A stretch of DNA of 64,000 nucleotides from Streptomyces venezuelae ATCC 10712. Lineage in GTDB: Bacteria > Actinomycetota > Actinomycetes > Streptomycetales > Streptomycetaceae. The position numbers and the translations under genes were made by a program. Within the stretch, counting starts at the first letter, position 1. The number at the start of each line of letters is the position of its first letter. The DNA lies in the NCBI RefSeq assembly GCF_008639165.1, contig NZ_CP029197.1:186001-250000 (forward strand), read 5' to 3'. The notes beneath the pieces were generated by a model, which was given only the letters and a program-made list of their open reading frames with translations, was not told where the DNA came from and made no database searches. Of this stretch, positions 17,151 through 24,906 are shown one piece after another.

Positions 17151-17600
17151 TCAGCTGTGCCGGGTGGAGGGAGGGCCGCGGGGCGCCCGCGGGTCGTGCG
17201 CCGTCGCGGGCGGCGCCCGCTCGCGGCGGGGATCACCGGCGAGGACGCCGCGCGCGGGCAGGACGAGGCCGGCGGGAACGGCGGTCGTGGCCGCGGGCGT
17301 TCCCGGCAGCCGTACGGGGTTCTCGACGGCCGCGGGAAGCCGTACGACCGCGGTGGGCGCGAAGTGCGGCTCGGGTGCGGCGGCGCGGGGCGCCGTGCGG
17401 GGGTGGTGCGTGTCGCCGGGGGACGTGACGCCGTGGGGTGGGGCGGCGGGGGAGGTGGCGCCGTGGGGTGGGGCGGCGCGGCTCGGGCCGGGCGTCGGGG
17501 TCGTCGCCTCCGCCGTCGTCGCCGGGAGGACGAGGAGGGACCAGATCGCGCAGAGCACCGCGGGCAGAAGGGTCACGAGCCGACGTGCCGAACGTCCCAC
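17151..17600 (-). CDS. Small secreted low-complexity protein
   Basis: The 149-residue product has a basic start (GRSARRLVT) and a hydrophobic segment (LLPAVLCAIWSLLVL) then an AEA-like cleavage site. The rest is rich in Pro, Ala and Thr with no fold I recognise, and includes a tandem ten-residue repeat, AAPPHGATSP then AAPPHGVTSP. I chose GTG 17600 because GGAGGGAGG lies just upstream; an in-frame GTG at 17621 is possible. It lies upstream of secDF on the same strand, 149 bases away, and diverges from the acyltransferase. The signal-like start supports a real gene, but coding bias in such GC-rich sequence is weak evidence. Confidence 0.6.
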   Translation of the reverse strand: MGRSARRLVTLLPAVLCAIWSLLVLPATTAEATTPTPGPSRAAPPHGATSPAAPPHGVTSPGDTHHPRTAPRAAAPEPHFAPTAVVRLPAAVENPVRLPGTPAATTAVPAGLVLPARGVLAGDPRRERAPPATAHDPRAPRGPPSTRHS

Positions 17601-17636
17601 GCCGCCCCCTCCCTCCAGCACCCTGCCCCGCCTGTC

Positions 17637-17662
17637 GGATGCTCAGCGTAGACGTTGGGTAC
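17637..17662 (+). promoter_or_regulatory. Possible SigB-type promoter of the acyltransferase gene
   Basis: GGAT (17637-17640), a 16-base spacer and GGGTAC (17657-17662) fit the loose Streptomyces SigB-family consensus GNNT-N14-16-GGGTAC. It lies 90 bases before GTG 17752. CTGAG/CTCAG half-sites at 17642, 17668 and 17681 surround it. The consensus is short, so this is tentative. Confidence 0.35.
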
Positions 17663-17751
17663 GACAGCTGAGTACGCGTGCTCAGGTGCGAGGCGGCACG
17701 GGCTCGCACGATGGACGGGTCAGCATCGTCCGCACGTCCAGGGGGCCGTCC

Positions 17752-18426
17752 GTGCTCAGCCGTCTCGCCGCCCATGTCGTCCCGTTCTTCGGCCGACTGA
17801 CCGTCACCGCCGACCCCGGGGCCCGCCTCGAACCCGGCAGCATCCTGGTCGTGAACCACACGTCGACGGCCGACCCGGCGCTGGTCCTCGCCGCGCTCCG
17901 CAAGCGGCTCGCCGTCGAGCCCGTGCTGCTGGCCACCGCCGGGCTCTGGCGGATCCCGCTGCTCGGCCGGGCGCTGACCCGCGAGGGCCATGTGCCGGTC
18001 CACCGCAACTCGGCCCGCGCGTCGGCGGCCCTCGACCGCGCCGCCGTCGCGCTCGCCTCGGGGCGGCACGTGATGCTGTACGCGGAGGGCCGCATCCCGC
18101 CTCGGCCGGACTCCGCGGAGAACCCGCCGGAGGCGTTCCGCACCGGGCTCGCGCGGCTCGCCCGGGTCACCGGTGCGCCGGTGGTGCCGATCGGTCAGGC
18201 CGGTGCCCGGCGGATCACCTCGGGTGGACGGGTGAAGCAGATCGCCGGGGTGCTCACGGCGCCGGTCCGCAGGCCGGGTCTCCATGTCCACATCGGGGCG
18301 CCGCTGCGGCTGCCGGCCGACGTGGCCGCCGCGACGGAGCTGGCCCACGGGGCGGTCACCGAGGCGTGGCGGACGGCGGCCGGGGCGCTCGGCGAGCCGG
18401 CGGCGGCCGCGGCCCGGCGCGACTGA
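17752..18426 (+). CDS. 1-acyl-glycerol-3-phosphate acyltransferase-like (PlsC family)
   Basis: The 224-residue product has the PlsC signature: NHTSTAD at residues 35-41 (H36 and D41 of the HX4D motif), YAEGRIPPRP near 105 for phosphate binding, and PVVPIGQAG near 145. There is no clear membrane helix apart from residues near the N terminus. Members transfer an acyl chain from acyl-ACP or acyl-CoA to lysophosphatidate or similar alcohols at the inner membrane. GTG 17752 follows CAGGGGG by 7 bases. A 135-base gap with its own promoter-like motif separates it from the cupin gene, so it may or may not belong to that operon. Confidence 0.85.
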   Translation: MLSRLAAHVVPFFGRLTVTADPGARLEPGSILVVNHTSTADPALVLAALRKRLAVEPVLLATAGLWRIPLLGRALTREGHVPVHRNSARASAALDRAAVALASGRHVMLYAEGRIPPRPDSAENPPEAFRTGLARLARVTGAPVVPIGQAGARRITSGGRVKQIAGVLTAPVRRPGLHVHIGAPLRLPADVAAATELAHGAVTEAWRTAAGALGEPAAAAARRD

Positions 18427-18489
18427 ACGGTACGCGGCAGGGGCGGGGACAGACGGCGTTCACCTGGGGGTCGCTCCGGAACCTCCCCT

Positions 18490-18513
18490 TGTTCCCGAAC
18501 AGCGCTCTACTAT
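18490..18513 (+). promoter_or_regulatory. Candidate promoter and operator of the cupin operon
   Basis: TGTTCCCGAACA (18490-18501) is an inverted repeat with 5-bp arms, and TACTAT (18508-18513) downstream is a good -10. No matching -35 lies at 17 bp, so the promoter may need an activator bound at the repeat. It is 49 bases before the GTG at 18562, which has GGGGGAGG as ribosome site. Confidence 0.5.
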
Positions 18514-18561
18514 GCGGTGGTCGTGCGTCGGCACGCACAACGGGCGTCAGGGGGAGGCGCG

Positions 18562-19314
18562 GTGGCGATACGACCCGTACGGGCACAGGACGGCACACCG
18601 GACGACATGCCGGACCGGGCGGGGAAGGACCTGCCCGCCGGGGTGGAGCTGTACCACCTGAGGCCGGACGGCGGCATCCTGCTTGCCGACCGGGAGGGGA
18701 GCCGGGAGCTCGGCCCCGAGCGGGAGTTCCTGCGGTTCATCGACGACGGGCAGTTCGCCCACTACCTGGTGGGGGACGCGGCGACCTCGCCCGAGCGGCC
18801 GTCCAACGCCACCGTCAAGCTCGGGGTCGTGGGGCCGCGCAGCGCCTTCACTCCGCACGCGCACGGCGGCGAACACTTCGTGCTCAGCCTCGGCCACGCC
18901 GCCTGCGGGCTGTACGACGGGGTCCGGGGGCGCGTCACCGACGTGCCGCTCGCGCCGGGCATGCTGATCCGGATCCCGGAGATGATGCCGCACTCGTTCG
19001 CCAACCGGGGCGACAGCCCCCTGACGATCCTCGCCGCGAACACCGGTTACGGGATCGACCACGAGGACTACGCGATCACCGCGGCGGAGGCCGAGCGGCG
19101 CGCCCAGGAGTCCCCCGGCGACCCGGGCGGCGTGCGCGCCGCGGGCGGCCGGACCGCGCTGGCCACGGCCCTCACCGACTACCGTGCGCTGGCCGCCGAG
19201 CTCCGCGACATCGAGCGGGCCCAGCGGGTCCACGGCATCGCCGCCACCACGGTCCGCGAGCGGCTGGCGGCCCGGCTGCGCCGGGTGGCGGCCGCGCTGG
19301 AGGTGTCCCGGTGA
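18562..19314 (+). CDS. Cupin-domain protein, first gene of the zinc-ribbon operon
   Basis: The 250-residue product has a single cupin barrel at about residues 60-165. Metal ligands are visible as PHAHGGEHFVLSLG (two His and a Glu) and the later His in PEMMPHSF. A helical C-terminal tail (LTDYRALAAELRDIERAQRV) follows. Many such cupins are dioxygenases, isomerases or metal-dependent sensors; the reaction here cannot be told. I chose GTG 18562 for its ribosome site; a longer frame from 18517 lacks one. Its stop overlaps the start of the next gene by four bases (GTGA), so the two are translationally coupled. Confidence 0.85.
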   Translation: MAIRPVRAQDGTPDDMPDRAGKDLPAGVELYHLRPDGGILLADREGSRELGPEREFLRFIDDGQFAHYLVGDAATSPERPSNATVKLGVVGPRSAFTPHAHGGEHFVLSLGHAACGLYDGVRGRVTDVPLAPGMLIRIPEMMPHSFANRGDSPLTILAANTGYGIDHEDYAITAAEAERRAQESPGDPGGVRAAGGRTALATALTDYRALAAELRDIERAQRVHGIAATTVRERLAARLRRVAAALEVSR

Positions 19315-20378
19315 TCTGTCCGCACTGTGAGCAGAACCTGCTCCGCAAGCAGCGCACCGGCAACCGCTGTTCCTTCTGCAAGCGTGACTACGCGCTGGAC
19401 CCCAAGACGAACCCGCTCGGGCTCAACGACCTCCGCGTGCGCCGGGTCACCGCCGCCCTCACGGACGGGGGCCGGATCCGGATCGTGCCGGAGCAGCTGT
19501 GGTACGCCCTCTCCCGCAAGCGTCTGCGGGACAGCGAGTTCGGACAGGGCTGCCTGGGCGGGGCGTTCGCCCTGGGCGCCTTCGTCGCCTTCGTCTCGTT
19601 CGTCGCCGAGGCCCCGGTGCTGCTGCTCGCCTCCGCCGCCCTGCTGCTCGTCGGATCGGGGATCGCGGTCGCGCGGGCCGTGGGCGTGGGCGCGGGAGTC
19701 CCGCGCGTGTCCAGGGAGGACTTCGCCGCGCAGGTGCTCGGTGCGTGGCGCAGGACGTACGGCTCGCTGCCGCCCGGGGTGCTCGACACCTCGGGGTCCA
19801 CGCACGGCCCGGCGGTGCCGGCGGTAGCGCCGGGAGCGGCGGGGACGGCCGGGGTGCTGATCTGCCGGGACCGTGCCGTCGTCGCGTTCCTCGACGCCGC
19901 CGGTCTGCTCGCCCGGCACGGTCTCGCGTCGGCCCGGAGCCCGGAGGAGGTCCGTGCGGTGCCGTCGAGCGGTCCGGTGCTGGTGCTCCACGACGTCGAC
20001 GCGGAGCGCGAACTGTTCGTCCGCCGGGTCCGGGAGACCCTGCCGGGCCGGACGGTCGTCGACGCCGCGCCGCCGCTGCGCACCCTGCGGGCCCGCCCGA
20101 ACGCCGTGCCCTACCGGGACCCGGGGCGGAAGCCCGACGCGGAGGCCATGCGGCTCCTGTCCGGGCTCGGCACGCTCACTCCCGAGGAGCTGAAGTGGCT
20201 CGGGAAGGGGTGGCGTTACCCGCTCGTCGGGCTGTCCCCCGCCCGGCTGCTCGCCGTCGTGGACCGGGTGGCGGGGCAGGTCACGCGGCGGGTCGACGAA
20301 GACCGCCGGCGCGCCGCGGCACTGGGATTCCTCACCTGGCCCGGACCGGCCGGGCCCGGTCCGGTGGGTGGCCCGTGA
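19311..20378 (+). CDS. Zinc-ribbon membrane protein, paralogue 1
   Basis: The 355-residue protein begins with a zinc ribbon (Cys3, 6, 20, 23: CPHC then CSFC) and ALDP at 28-31. A conserved EQLWYALSR lies at 61-69. Two membrane helices follow at about 83-101 and 103-122. The C-terminal domain contains VLICRDRAVVAFL (182-194), VLVLHDVDAEREL (223-235), WLGKGWRYPLVGLSPARLL (296-314) and ends near GFLTWP (339-344). The next gene has the same order and almost the same spacing; the one after shares the C-terminal two thirds. The LHDVD element resembles the DxD of a TOPRIM fold, without the usual upstream Glu. I do not recognise a named family. GTGA overlaps at both ends show coupled translation. Confidence 0.85.
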   Translation: MICPHCEQNLLRKQRTGNRCSFCKRDYALDPKTNPLGLNDLRVRRVTAALTDGGRIRIVPEQLWYALSRKRLRDSEFGQGCLGGAFALGAFVAFVSFVAEAPVLLLASAALLLVGSGIAVARAVGVGAGVPRVSREDFAAQVLGAWRRTYGSLPPGVLDTSGSTHGPAVPAVAPGAAGTAGVLICRDRAVVAFLDAAGLLARHGLASARSPEEVRAVPSSGPVLVLHDVDAERELFVRRVRETLPGRTVVDAAPPLRTLRARPNAVPYRDPGRKPDAEAMRLLSGLGTLTPEELKWLGKGWRYPLVGLSPARLLAVVDRVAGQVTRRVDEDRRRAAALGFLTWPGPAGPGPVGGP

Positions 20379-21472
20379 TCTGCCCGCACTGCTTCGCCGA
20401 CGTGTCGGCCAAGGAACGTACCGGACAGGTGTGTTCGCGCTGCACCAAGAGGTTCGCGCTGGACCCGAGGATCCACGGCCGGGGCATGAACGACCGGCGG
20501 ATCAAGCGGATCGCGGAGAAGGCCACCGAGGGCGGCCGGCTGCGGATGACGGTCACCCAGCTCTGGTACCTCAGCCGCACCTCCAGCGGTACGTCTCCTG
20601 CCAGGCCCGCGCGCGGGATCAGGCCCGGCGTACGGTGGCTGGTGGCCGCGCCGCTCGCCGTCCTGCTGCTCGTGGCCGGGAACTTCGTGCCCGGCGTGCC
20701 CGGCGCGGTCACCGTCACCGCCGCCGTCGCGGTCGTGGTGACGGCCTCGCTGATGCGGTTCAGGCCCGCCACGAGGGCCTCGTCGTACATCACGCCCTCG
20801 GAGAGCCAGTTCCGGCAGATGATGGCCGGGCCGTGGGCGGTCGCCTACGGGAAGCCGCTGCCCCGTGTGGTGGACGACGGTCCGCACGCCCCTCATCCCC
20901 GCACTCCCCCTCCGGCGCGTCCCAGGGTCGTCATCCTCTGCACCGACCACGCGGCGGCCGTGTTCCTCCGGAGGAACGCCATCCCCGCCCGTCTGGACGC
21001 GCTCCTCGTCGAGGCAGCGCCCGGCGCCGCGCCCGAGGCGCTGGCGGACGCCCCTGCGGGGCTTCCGGTGGTGACGCTCCACGACGCCGACGCCCTGGGG
21101 GCGCTGCTCGCGCCGCTGCTGCGCCAGGCGCACCCTGACAGGGTCGTGGTGGACGCCGGGCTCCCGGTGACGGCGGTCCGGACCCGCCGGGGTGCCGTGC
21201 ACCGGGTGTCGTCGGCGGCCACGCCGAGCGCCGCGGACCTCCGTTCCCTCGCGGGCCTGTCCGGGGCGGACGCCGCGTGGCTGGCGCAGGGGTACTGGAG
21301 CCCGCTCGCCGCCGTGCCGCCGCGCCGCCTTGAGGCGGCCGTCACGGCGGCCGTACGACGCGCGCTGGCCGCCCGGCCCGCCCGATCCACCGACGGCTTC
21401 CTGACCTGGCCGGCCGAGGTGCCGTCGCCGGGCGGCGGCCCGTCCCGTACGAAAGGCGCTGCGGCCGGATGA
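20375..21472 (+). CDS. Zinc-ribbon membrane protein, paralogue 2
   Basis: The 365-residue protein matches paralogue 1 position by position: Cys3, 6, 20, 23, ALDP at 28-31 and TQLWYLSRT at 61-69. Two membrane helices lie near 86-103 and 110-127. The C-terminal domain has VVILCTDHAAAVFL, VVTLHDADALGALL, VVVDAGLPV, WLAQGYWSPLAAVPPRRL and GFLTWP. Both Asp of the DxD-like element are kept. A longer basic/proline linker (HAPHPRTPPPARPR) sits before the C-terminal domain. Start and stop both overlap neighbours by four bases. The shared plan of three consecutive genes implies tandem duplication and probably a heteromeric complex at the membrane, an inference. Confidence 0.85.
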   Translation: MICPHCFADVSAKERTGQVCSRCTKRFALDPRIHGRGMNDRRIKRIAEKATEGGRLRMTVTQLWYLSRTSSGTSPARPARGIRPGVRWLVAAPLAVLLLVAGNFVPGVPGAVTVTAAVAVVVTASLMRFRPATRASSYITPSESQFRQMMAGPWAVAYGKPLPRVVDDGPHAPHPRTPPPARPRVVILCTDHAAAVFLRRNAIPARLDALLVEAAPGAAPEALADAPAGLPVVTLHDADALGALLAPLLRQAHPDRVVVDAGLPVTAVRTRRGAVHRVSSAATPSAADLRSLAGLSGADAAWLAQGYWSPLAAVPPRRLEAAVTAAVRRALAARPARSTDGFLTWPAEVPSPGGGPSRTKGAAAG

Positions 21473-22413
21473 ACCAGCGACACCTCCTGCCCCCGGGCGG
21501 CGGCCCGGCCGCCCGCTCCGGTCACCGCCCCGCCGCCGGGTTCGCCGCCCGGACGGTGGGCGGGCTCACCGGCCGCGCGATCACCGTGGCGGCCGGGCGC
21601 GCCGCCGAGCCCGGCGGACTGCGCTTCACCGAGCGGCAGCTCTACTACGAGACCTGCCGGGTGCTGAGCCCCGGTTCGGCCTTCCTGAGGGGCCGGATCG
21701 CGGGCACCCCCGCCCCGGTGCTGCGGCTGCCCGCCTTCACCCGGGCCCTCGACGAGCTTGGCCGGGAGAGTGTGCCGGGGCTGCTTCCGCCGCCGGTGGC
21801 GCCGCCCGCGCGGCCGTCCCGGCCGGAGGGGGCGGAGCGGTCGGAGCGACCGGAGCCCGACCTCTACGACTACGGGCTGCCCCGCCTGCTGCTCTGCCAG
21901 AGCCGGTCGATCGCCGGGATGCTGCTCGCCAACCACATCCACCTGGAGGCGGCCTGCCCGGTGCTCGCCGCCGACGACGCCCTGCCGCTGGACCCGAGGA
22001 TGATCGCCGCCCTGGAACGGGCCGGCGGCGCCACGGTGCACGTCCTGCACGACGCGAGCCCCGCCGGGGTCGCGCTCCCGGCCCGGGTCCGGGCCACGCT
22101 GGGGCCGTTGTCCGGGGTCCGGGTCGTCTCCCTCGGTCTGGTGCCCCGGCACGTGGCCAGCCTGCGGCTGCCCACCGGGCGCGGTCCGAGGCCCGGTCCC
22201 GCCGGACTCGGCGCCCTGCCGGCCGCGCTGCGGCCGGGGGAGGCCGACTGGCTGGCCGGCGGGCGGTTCGCCGAGGTGGCCGCGGTGCCCCCGGCCCGGC
22301 TGCTGCGGACCGTGCTCCGCCTGACCAAAGGGCCACGACCGCCCCGCGACTCCCTGTGGAGCGGACTGCGCGGACTGCGCGGCACCGGCTTCATGACCTG
22401 GCCCGCCGCGTGA
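21469..22413 (+). CDS. Third paralogue, without zinc ribbon; Spo11/TopoVI-A-like features
   Basis: The 314-residue protein lacks the zinc ribbon and membrane helices but shares the rest. TERQLYYETCRVL (54-66) aligns with EQLWY/TQLWY of the paralogues and looks like the tyrosine-bearing winged-helix motif of Spo11/TopoVI-A. RLLLCQSRSIAGMLL (139-153), VHVLHDASPAGVAL (190-203) and SLGLVPRHVASLRLP (221-235) appear in the order of that family's TOPRIM domain, where DxDPxG and LGxxPxD are typical. Here the Glu is absent and the second Asp is Ser, so nuclease or topoisomerase activity is doubtful. It ends in GFMTWP like its paralogues. Homology is my inference from motifs alone. Confidence 0.8.
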   Translation: MNQRHLLPPGGGPAARSGHRPAAGFAARTVGGLTGRAITVAAGRAAEPGGLRFTERQLYYETCRVLSPGSAFLRGRIAGTPAPVLRLPAFTRALDELGRESVPGLLPPPVAPPARPSRPEGAERSERPEPDLYDYGLPRLLLCQSRSIAGMLLANHIHLEAACPVLAADDALPLDPRMIAALERAGGATVHVLHDASPAGVALPARVRATLGPLSGVRVVSLGLVPRHVASLRLPTGRGPRPGPAGLGALPAALRPGEADWLAGGRFAEVAAVPPARLLRTVLRLTKGPRPPRDSLWSGLRGLRGTGFMTWPAA

Positions 22414-22456
22414 CCCGTCCCGGCGCTCCCACCCACACACCCGAGGTACGCACCCC

Positions 22457-23014
22457 ATGATCCGTCCCGAAGAGATCGGCTACGCGGACGAACTGCTCGC
22501 CGACGGCACCGTCCACCGCACCTACGAGAACGGCCTCGAGGAGTGGCGGCGCCGCACTCCTGGGCAGCCGCACGTCGTGCACTGGCACGACAACCGCGGC
22601 GCGTCGGGCACCGACGAGCTGCTCGGCGACCGCGTCATCAAGCGCTCCCTGGCCGACGGCACCGTCTCCTACGCCCGGGACATCGGCTACGGCCGCACCC
22701 TGTCGGCGCGCGGCGCGCAGGTCCTGGTCAACCGCAGCTCCTTCGGCGGCCGGATGGGCGTCCTGCTCGCCGGGCTCGGGGTGGCGACGCTCGCCGTGAC
22801 CGCCGCCCAGCTGCCGCCGCTGAGCCTCTCCCCCGAGCAGGAGGAGGCGCTGCGACAGCAGCAGGCGCAGGCCTCGCAGTCCTCCGGCGGGGGCGGCGAC
22901 AGCGGGGGCGGCGACGGCGGCGGTTCCGTCGACGGCGGCAGCGACGACGCGAACGACTGGGACGCGGCCTGGGACGGCGAAGGGGACGCCTGGAACGACG
23001 ACGACTTCGGCTGA
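22457..23014 (+). CDS. Small single-pass membrane protein with acidic Gly/Ser tail
   Basis: The 185-residue protein has an N-terminal domain with two similar segments (YADELLADGTVHRTYENG and TDELLGDRVIKRSLADGTVS) reminiscent of short beta repeats. One membrane helix lies at about 97-115. The last 50 residues are Gly, Ser and Asp with some Trp (DANDWDAAWDGEGDAWNDDD), a disordered acidic tail. It follows the third paralogue by 43 bases on the same strand and precedes the asparagine-synthetase-like gene. No known family is evident. The acidic tail could bind partners or calcium, but nothing shows this. Confidence 0.8.
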   Translation: MIRPEEIGYADELLADGTVHRTYENGLEEWRRRTPGQPHVVHWHDNRGASGTDELLGDRVIKRSLADGTVSYARDIGYGRTLSARGAQVLVNRSSFGGRMGVLLAGLGVATLAVTAAQLPPLSLSPEQEEALRQQQAQASQSSGGGGDSGGGDGGGSVDGGSDDANDWDAAWDGEGDAWNDDDFG

Positions 23015-23096
23015 GCCGTACCCCGGCGTCCCGACGTCCCGGCGTCACCGCACCGCATCGCATCTCACGAGCGAACACACGGAGAAGGAGCAGTTC

Positions 23097-24872
23097 GTGG
23101 CACGCATGTGCGCCTGCCTCGCCACCACCACCGGGCAGGCCCGCGCCCACCTCGACGCGATGGGCGCCCTCGGGCCCGGCCATGTCCCGGCCGGGGTCCC
23201 GGGCGGCGAGCTGGCGCTGCTCCCCGGTGAACCCGGGCGCGCCGAGGGTCCGTTCACCGCGTACGGGCGGACGGCGGTCGGGGAGGTCACGCTGCACAAC
23301 CGGCCGGTGCTGCTCGCCGCCCTCGCCGAGCGGGCCGCTCCCCCGTCGCCCGGCTGCCCCGACGGCGAACTGCTGCTGCGCTGCTGGGCGTTGCTCGGGG
23401 ACTCCGGAGTGGCGCTGGCCGAGGGCATGTTCGTGCTCGCCGTGCTCGACGGCGAGGACCTGGTCCTGATCCGCGACCACGTCGGCGCCCGCACCCTGTT
23501 CTACGCACGTGCCGGCGGCGCCTGGGCGGCCTGCACTTCGCTGCGCGCGCTGCGCCGCTGGCCGGCCCTCGGCACCTCGATGAACCTGTCCGCGGTGCGG
23601 TCCTTCCTCACCTTCGCCTATCTGCCCGGCGAGGAGACGCTGCTGACCGGCGTACGGGAGCTGCTGCCCGGCCGGGTGCTCCGGCTGCACCGGGACGGCA
23701 CGTCCTCGCAGACCGTCCACTGGGAGCCTCGGGAACGCGTCGAGGAGCCGGTGCCGGAGGATCCGGCCGGCCATGTGCTGGCGCTGCGGGCCCTGTTGGA
23801 GCAGGCGACGGCGAGCCGGCTGCCCGCCGCCGAACCGGCTGCCGTGCTCCTCTCCGGCGGCATCGACAGCTCTCTCGTCACGGCCCTGGCGGCGAAGCTC
23901 CACAGCCACCCGGTGCACACCTGGTCGATCAGCTTCGGCGACGACCTCCCGAACGAGCTGGGCTACTCGGGGCTCGTGGCCGCGCACTGCCACACCCGCC
24001 ACCGGGTCCTGACGGTGTCGGGCGAGGCCGTGGCCGCGCGGCTCGCCGAGGCGGCGGCGCTGCTCGACAGCCCCGTCGGGGACCCGCTGACGGTGCCGAA
24101 CCTGATGCTGGCCGAGGCCGTGGCCGCCGACGGCGCGACCGTCGTCCTCAACGGCGAGGGCGGGGACCCCGTCTTCGGCGGGCCGAAGAACCTTCCCATG
24201 CTGGTCCAGGAGATGCACCGGACGCCGGGTGCGCCGTGGGACGAGGACCGGGCGACCGCGTACCTGCGCTCGTACCGCAAGTGCTGGACCGACCTGCCGG
24301 AGCTGCTGACCGCCCCGGCGCTCGACGCGCTGCGGGACGCCCCGCCGCTGGAGCGGCACGTGGCGCCCTATCTGACCGCGGACGGCGCCGGCCCGTATCG
24401 GATGGGGCACCTCCTCAACCAGCTGCTCCACTGCAACCTGCGGACCAAGGGCGCCCACCACATCCTCACGAAGGTGGAGCGGCTGACCTCCTCCCAGGGG
24501 GTGGAGGGCCGTTCCCCGCTCTTCGACCGGTCGGTCGTCGACCACGCCTTCGCGACCCCGCCGTCCTTCAAGCTCCGTGGCACGGCGGAGAAGTGGATCC
24601 TCAAGGAGGCCGTACGGGACCTGCTCCCGGACACGGTGGTCGACCGGCCCAAGAGCGGGATGCGCGTTCCGGTCCAGCAGTGGCTGACGGGCCCGCTGCG
24701 CGAGCTGGGCCAGGACCTGCTCCTCGGCCCCAGGTCCCGGCAGCGCGGGCTCTTCCGGCCCGAGACCGTCCGCGCCTGGCTGCGCGGCGAGGGCGCCCTG
24801 CTGCCCCGGCAGGGCGGCAAGTTGTGGCTGGTGCTCACCCTGGAGCTCTGGCTCAGGTCGTACGACGTGTGA
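23097..24872 (+). CDS. Asparagine-synthetase-like amide synthetase with degenerate glutaminase domain
   Basis: The 591-residue protein has an Ntn-glutaminase-like N half (EGMFVLAVLDGEDLVLIRDHVG near 109-130) and an AsnB synthetase C half with the PP-loop LLSGGIDSS at 251-259 and later NGEGGDPVFGG and GVEGRSPLFD. AsnB needs Cys directly after Met as MCGI; here the ribosome site AGAAGGAG sets GTG 23097 as start, giving MARMCACL, and even from the internal ATG 23106 the Gly-Ile is missing. It probably adenylates a carboxylate and uses ammonia or an amine directly, as beta-lactam synthetase-like relatives do. It lies 82 bases after the small membrane protein, before an aldehyde dehydrogenase. Confidence 0.88.
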   Translation: MARMCACLATTTGQARAHLDAMGALGPGHVPAGVPGGELALLPGEPGRAEGPFTAYGRTAVGEVTLHNRPVLLAALAERAAPPSPGCPDGELLLRCWALLGDSGVALAEGMFVLAVLDGEDLVLIRDHVGARTLFYARAGGAWAACTSLRALRRWPALGTSMNLSAVRSFLTFAYLPGEETLLTGVRELLPGRVLRLHRDGTSSQTVHWEPRERVEEPVPEDPAGHVLALRALLEQATASRLPAAEPAAVLLSGGIDSSLVTALAAKLHSHPVHTWSISFGDDLPNELGYSGLVAAHCHTRHRVLTVSGEAVAARLAEAAALLDSPVGDPLTVPNLMLAEAVAADGATVVLNGEGGDPVFGGPKNLPMLVQEMHRTPGAPWDEDRATAYLRSYRKCWTDLPELLTAPALDALRDAPPLERHVAPYLTADGAGPYRMGHLLNQLLHCNLRTKGAHHILTKVERLTSSQGVEGRSPLFDRSVVDHAFATPPSFKLRGTAEKWILKEAVRDLLPDTVVDRPKSGMRVPVQQWLTGPLRELGQDLLLGPRSRQRGLFRPETVRAWLRGEGALLPRQGGKLWLVLTLELWLRSYDV

Positions 24873-24906
24873 GAACGCCCCACTCCGGACCACGAAAGGC
24901 CCCCGC

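Noticed and set aside
14369..17236. A 955-codon open frame on the minus strand across secDF
   Set aside because: It is the off-frame shadow of secDF: its translation is Arg/Pro/Gly-rich with no domain, while the true frame has all SecD and SecF motifs.
18490..18501. TGTTCCCGAACA as a LexA box
   Set aside because: The half-sites are in the opposite order (GTTC-N2-GAAC), so it is not a LexA site.
21469..22413. A working Spo11/TopoVI-A enzyme
   Set aside because: The TOPRIM Glu and second Asp are missing and there is no TopoVI-B partner, so I report only a resemblance.
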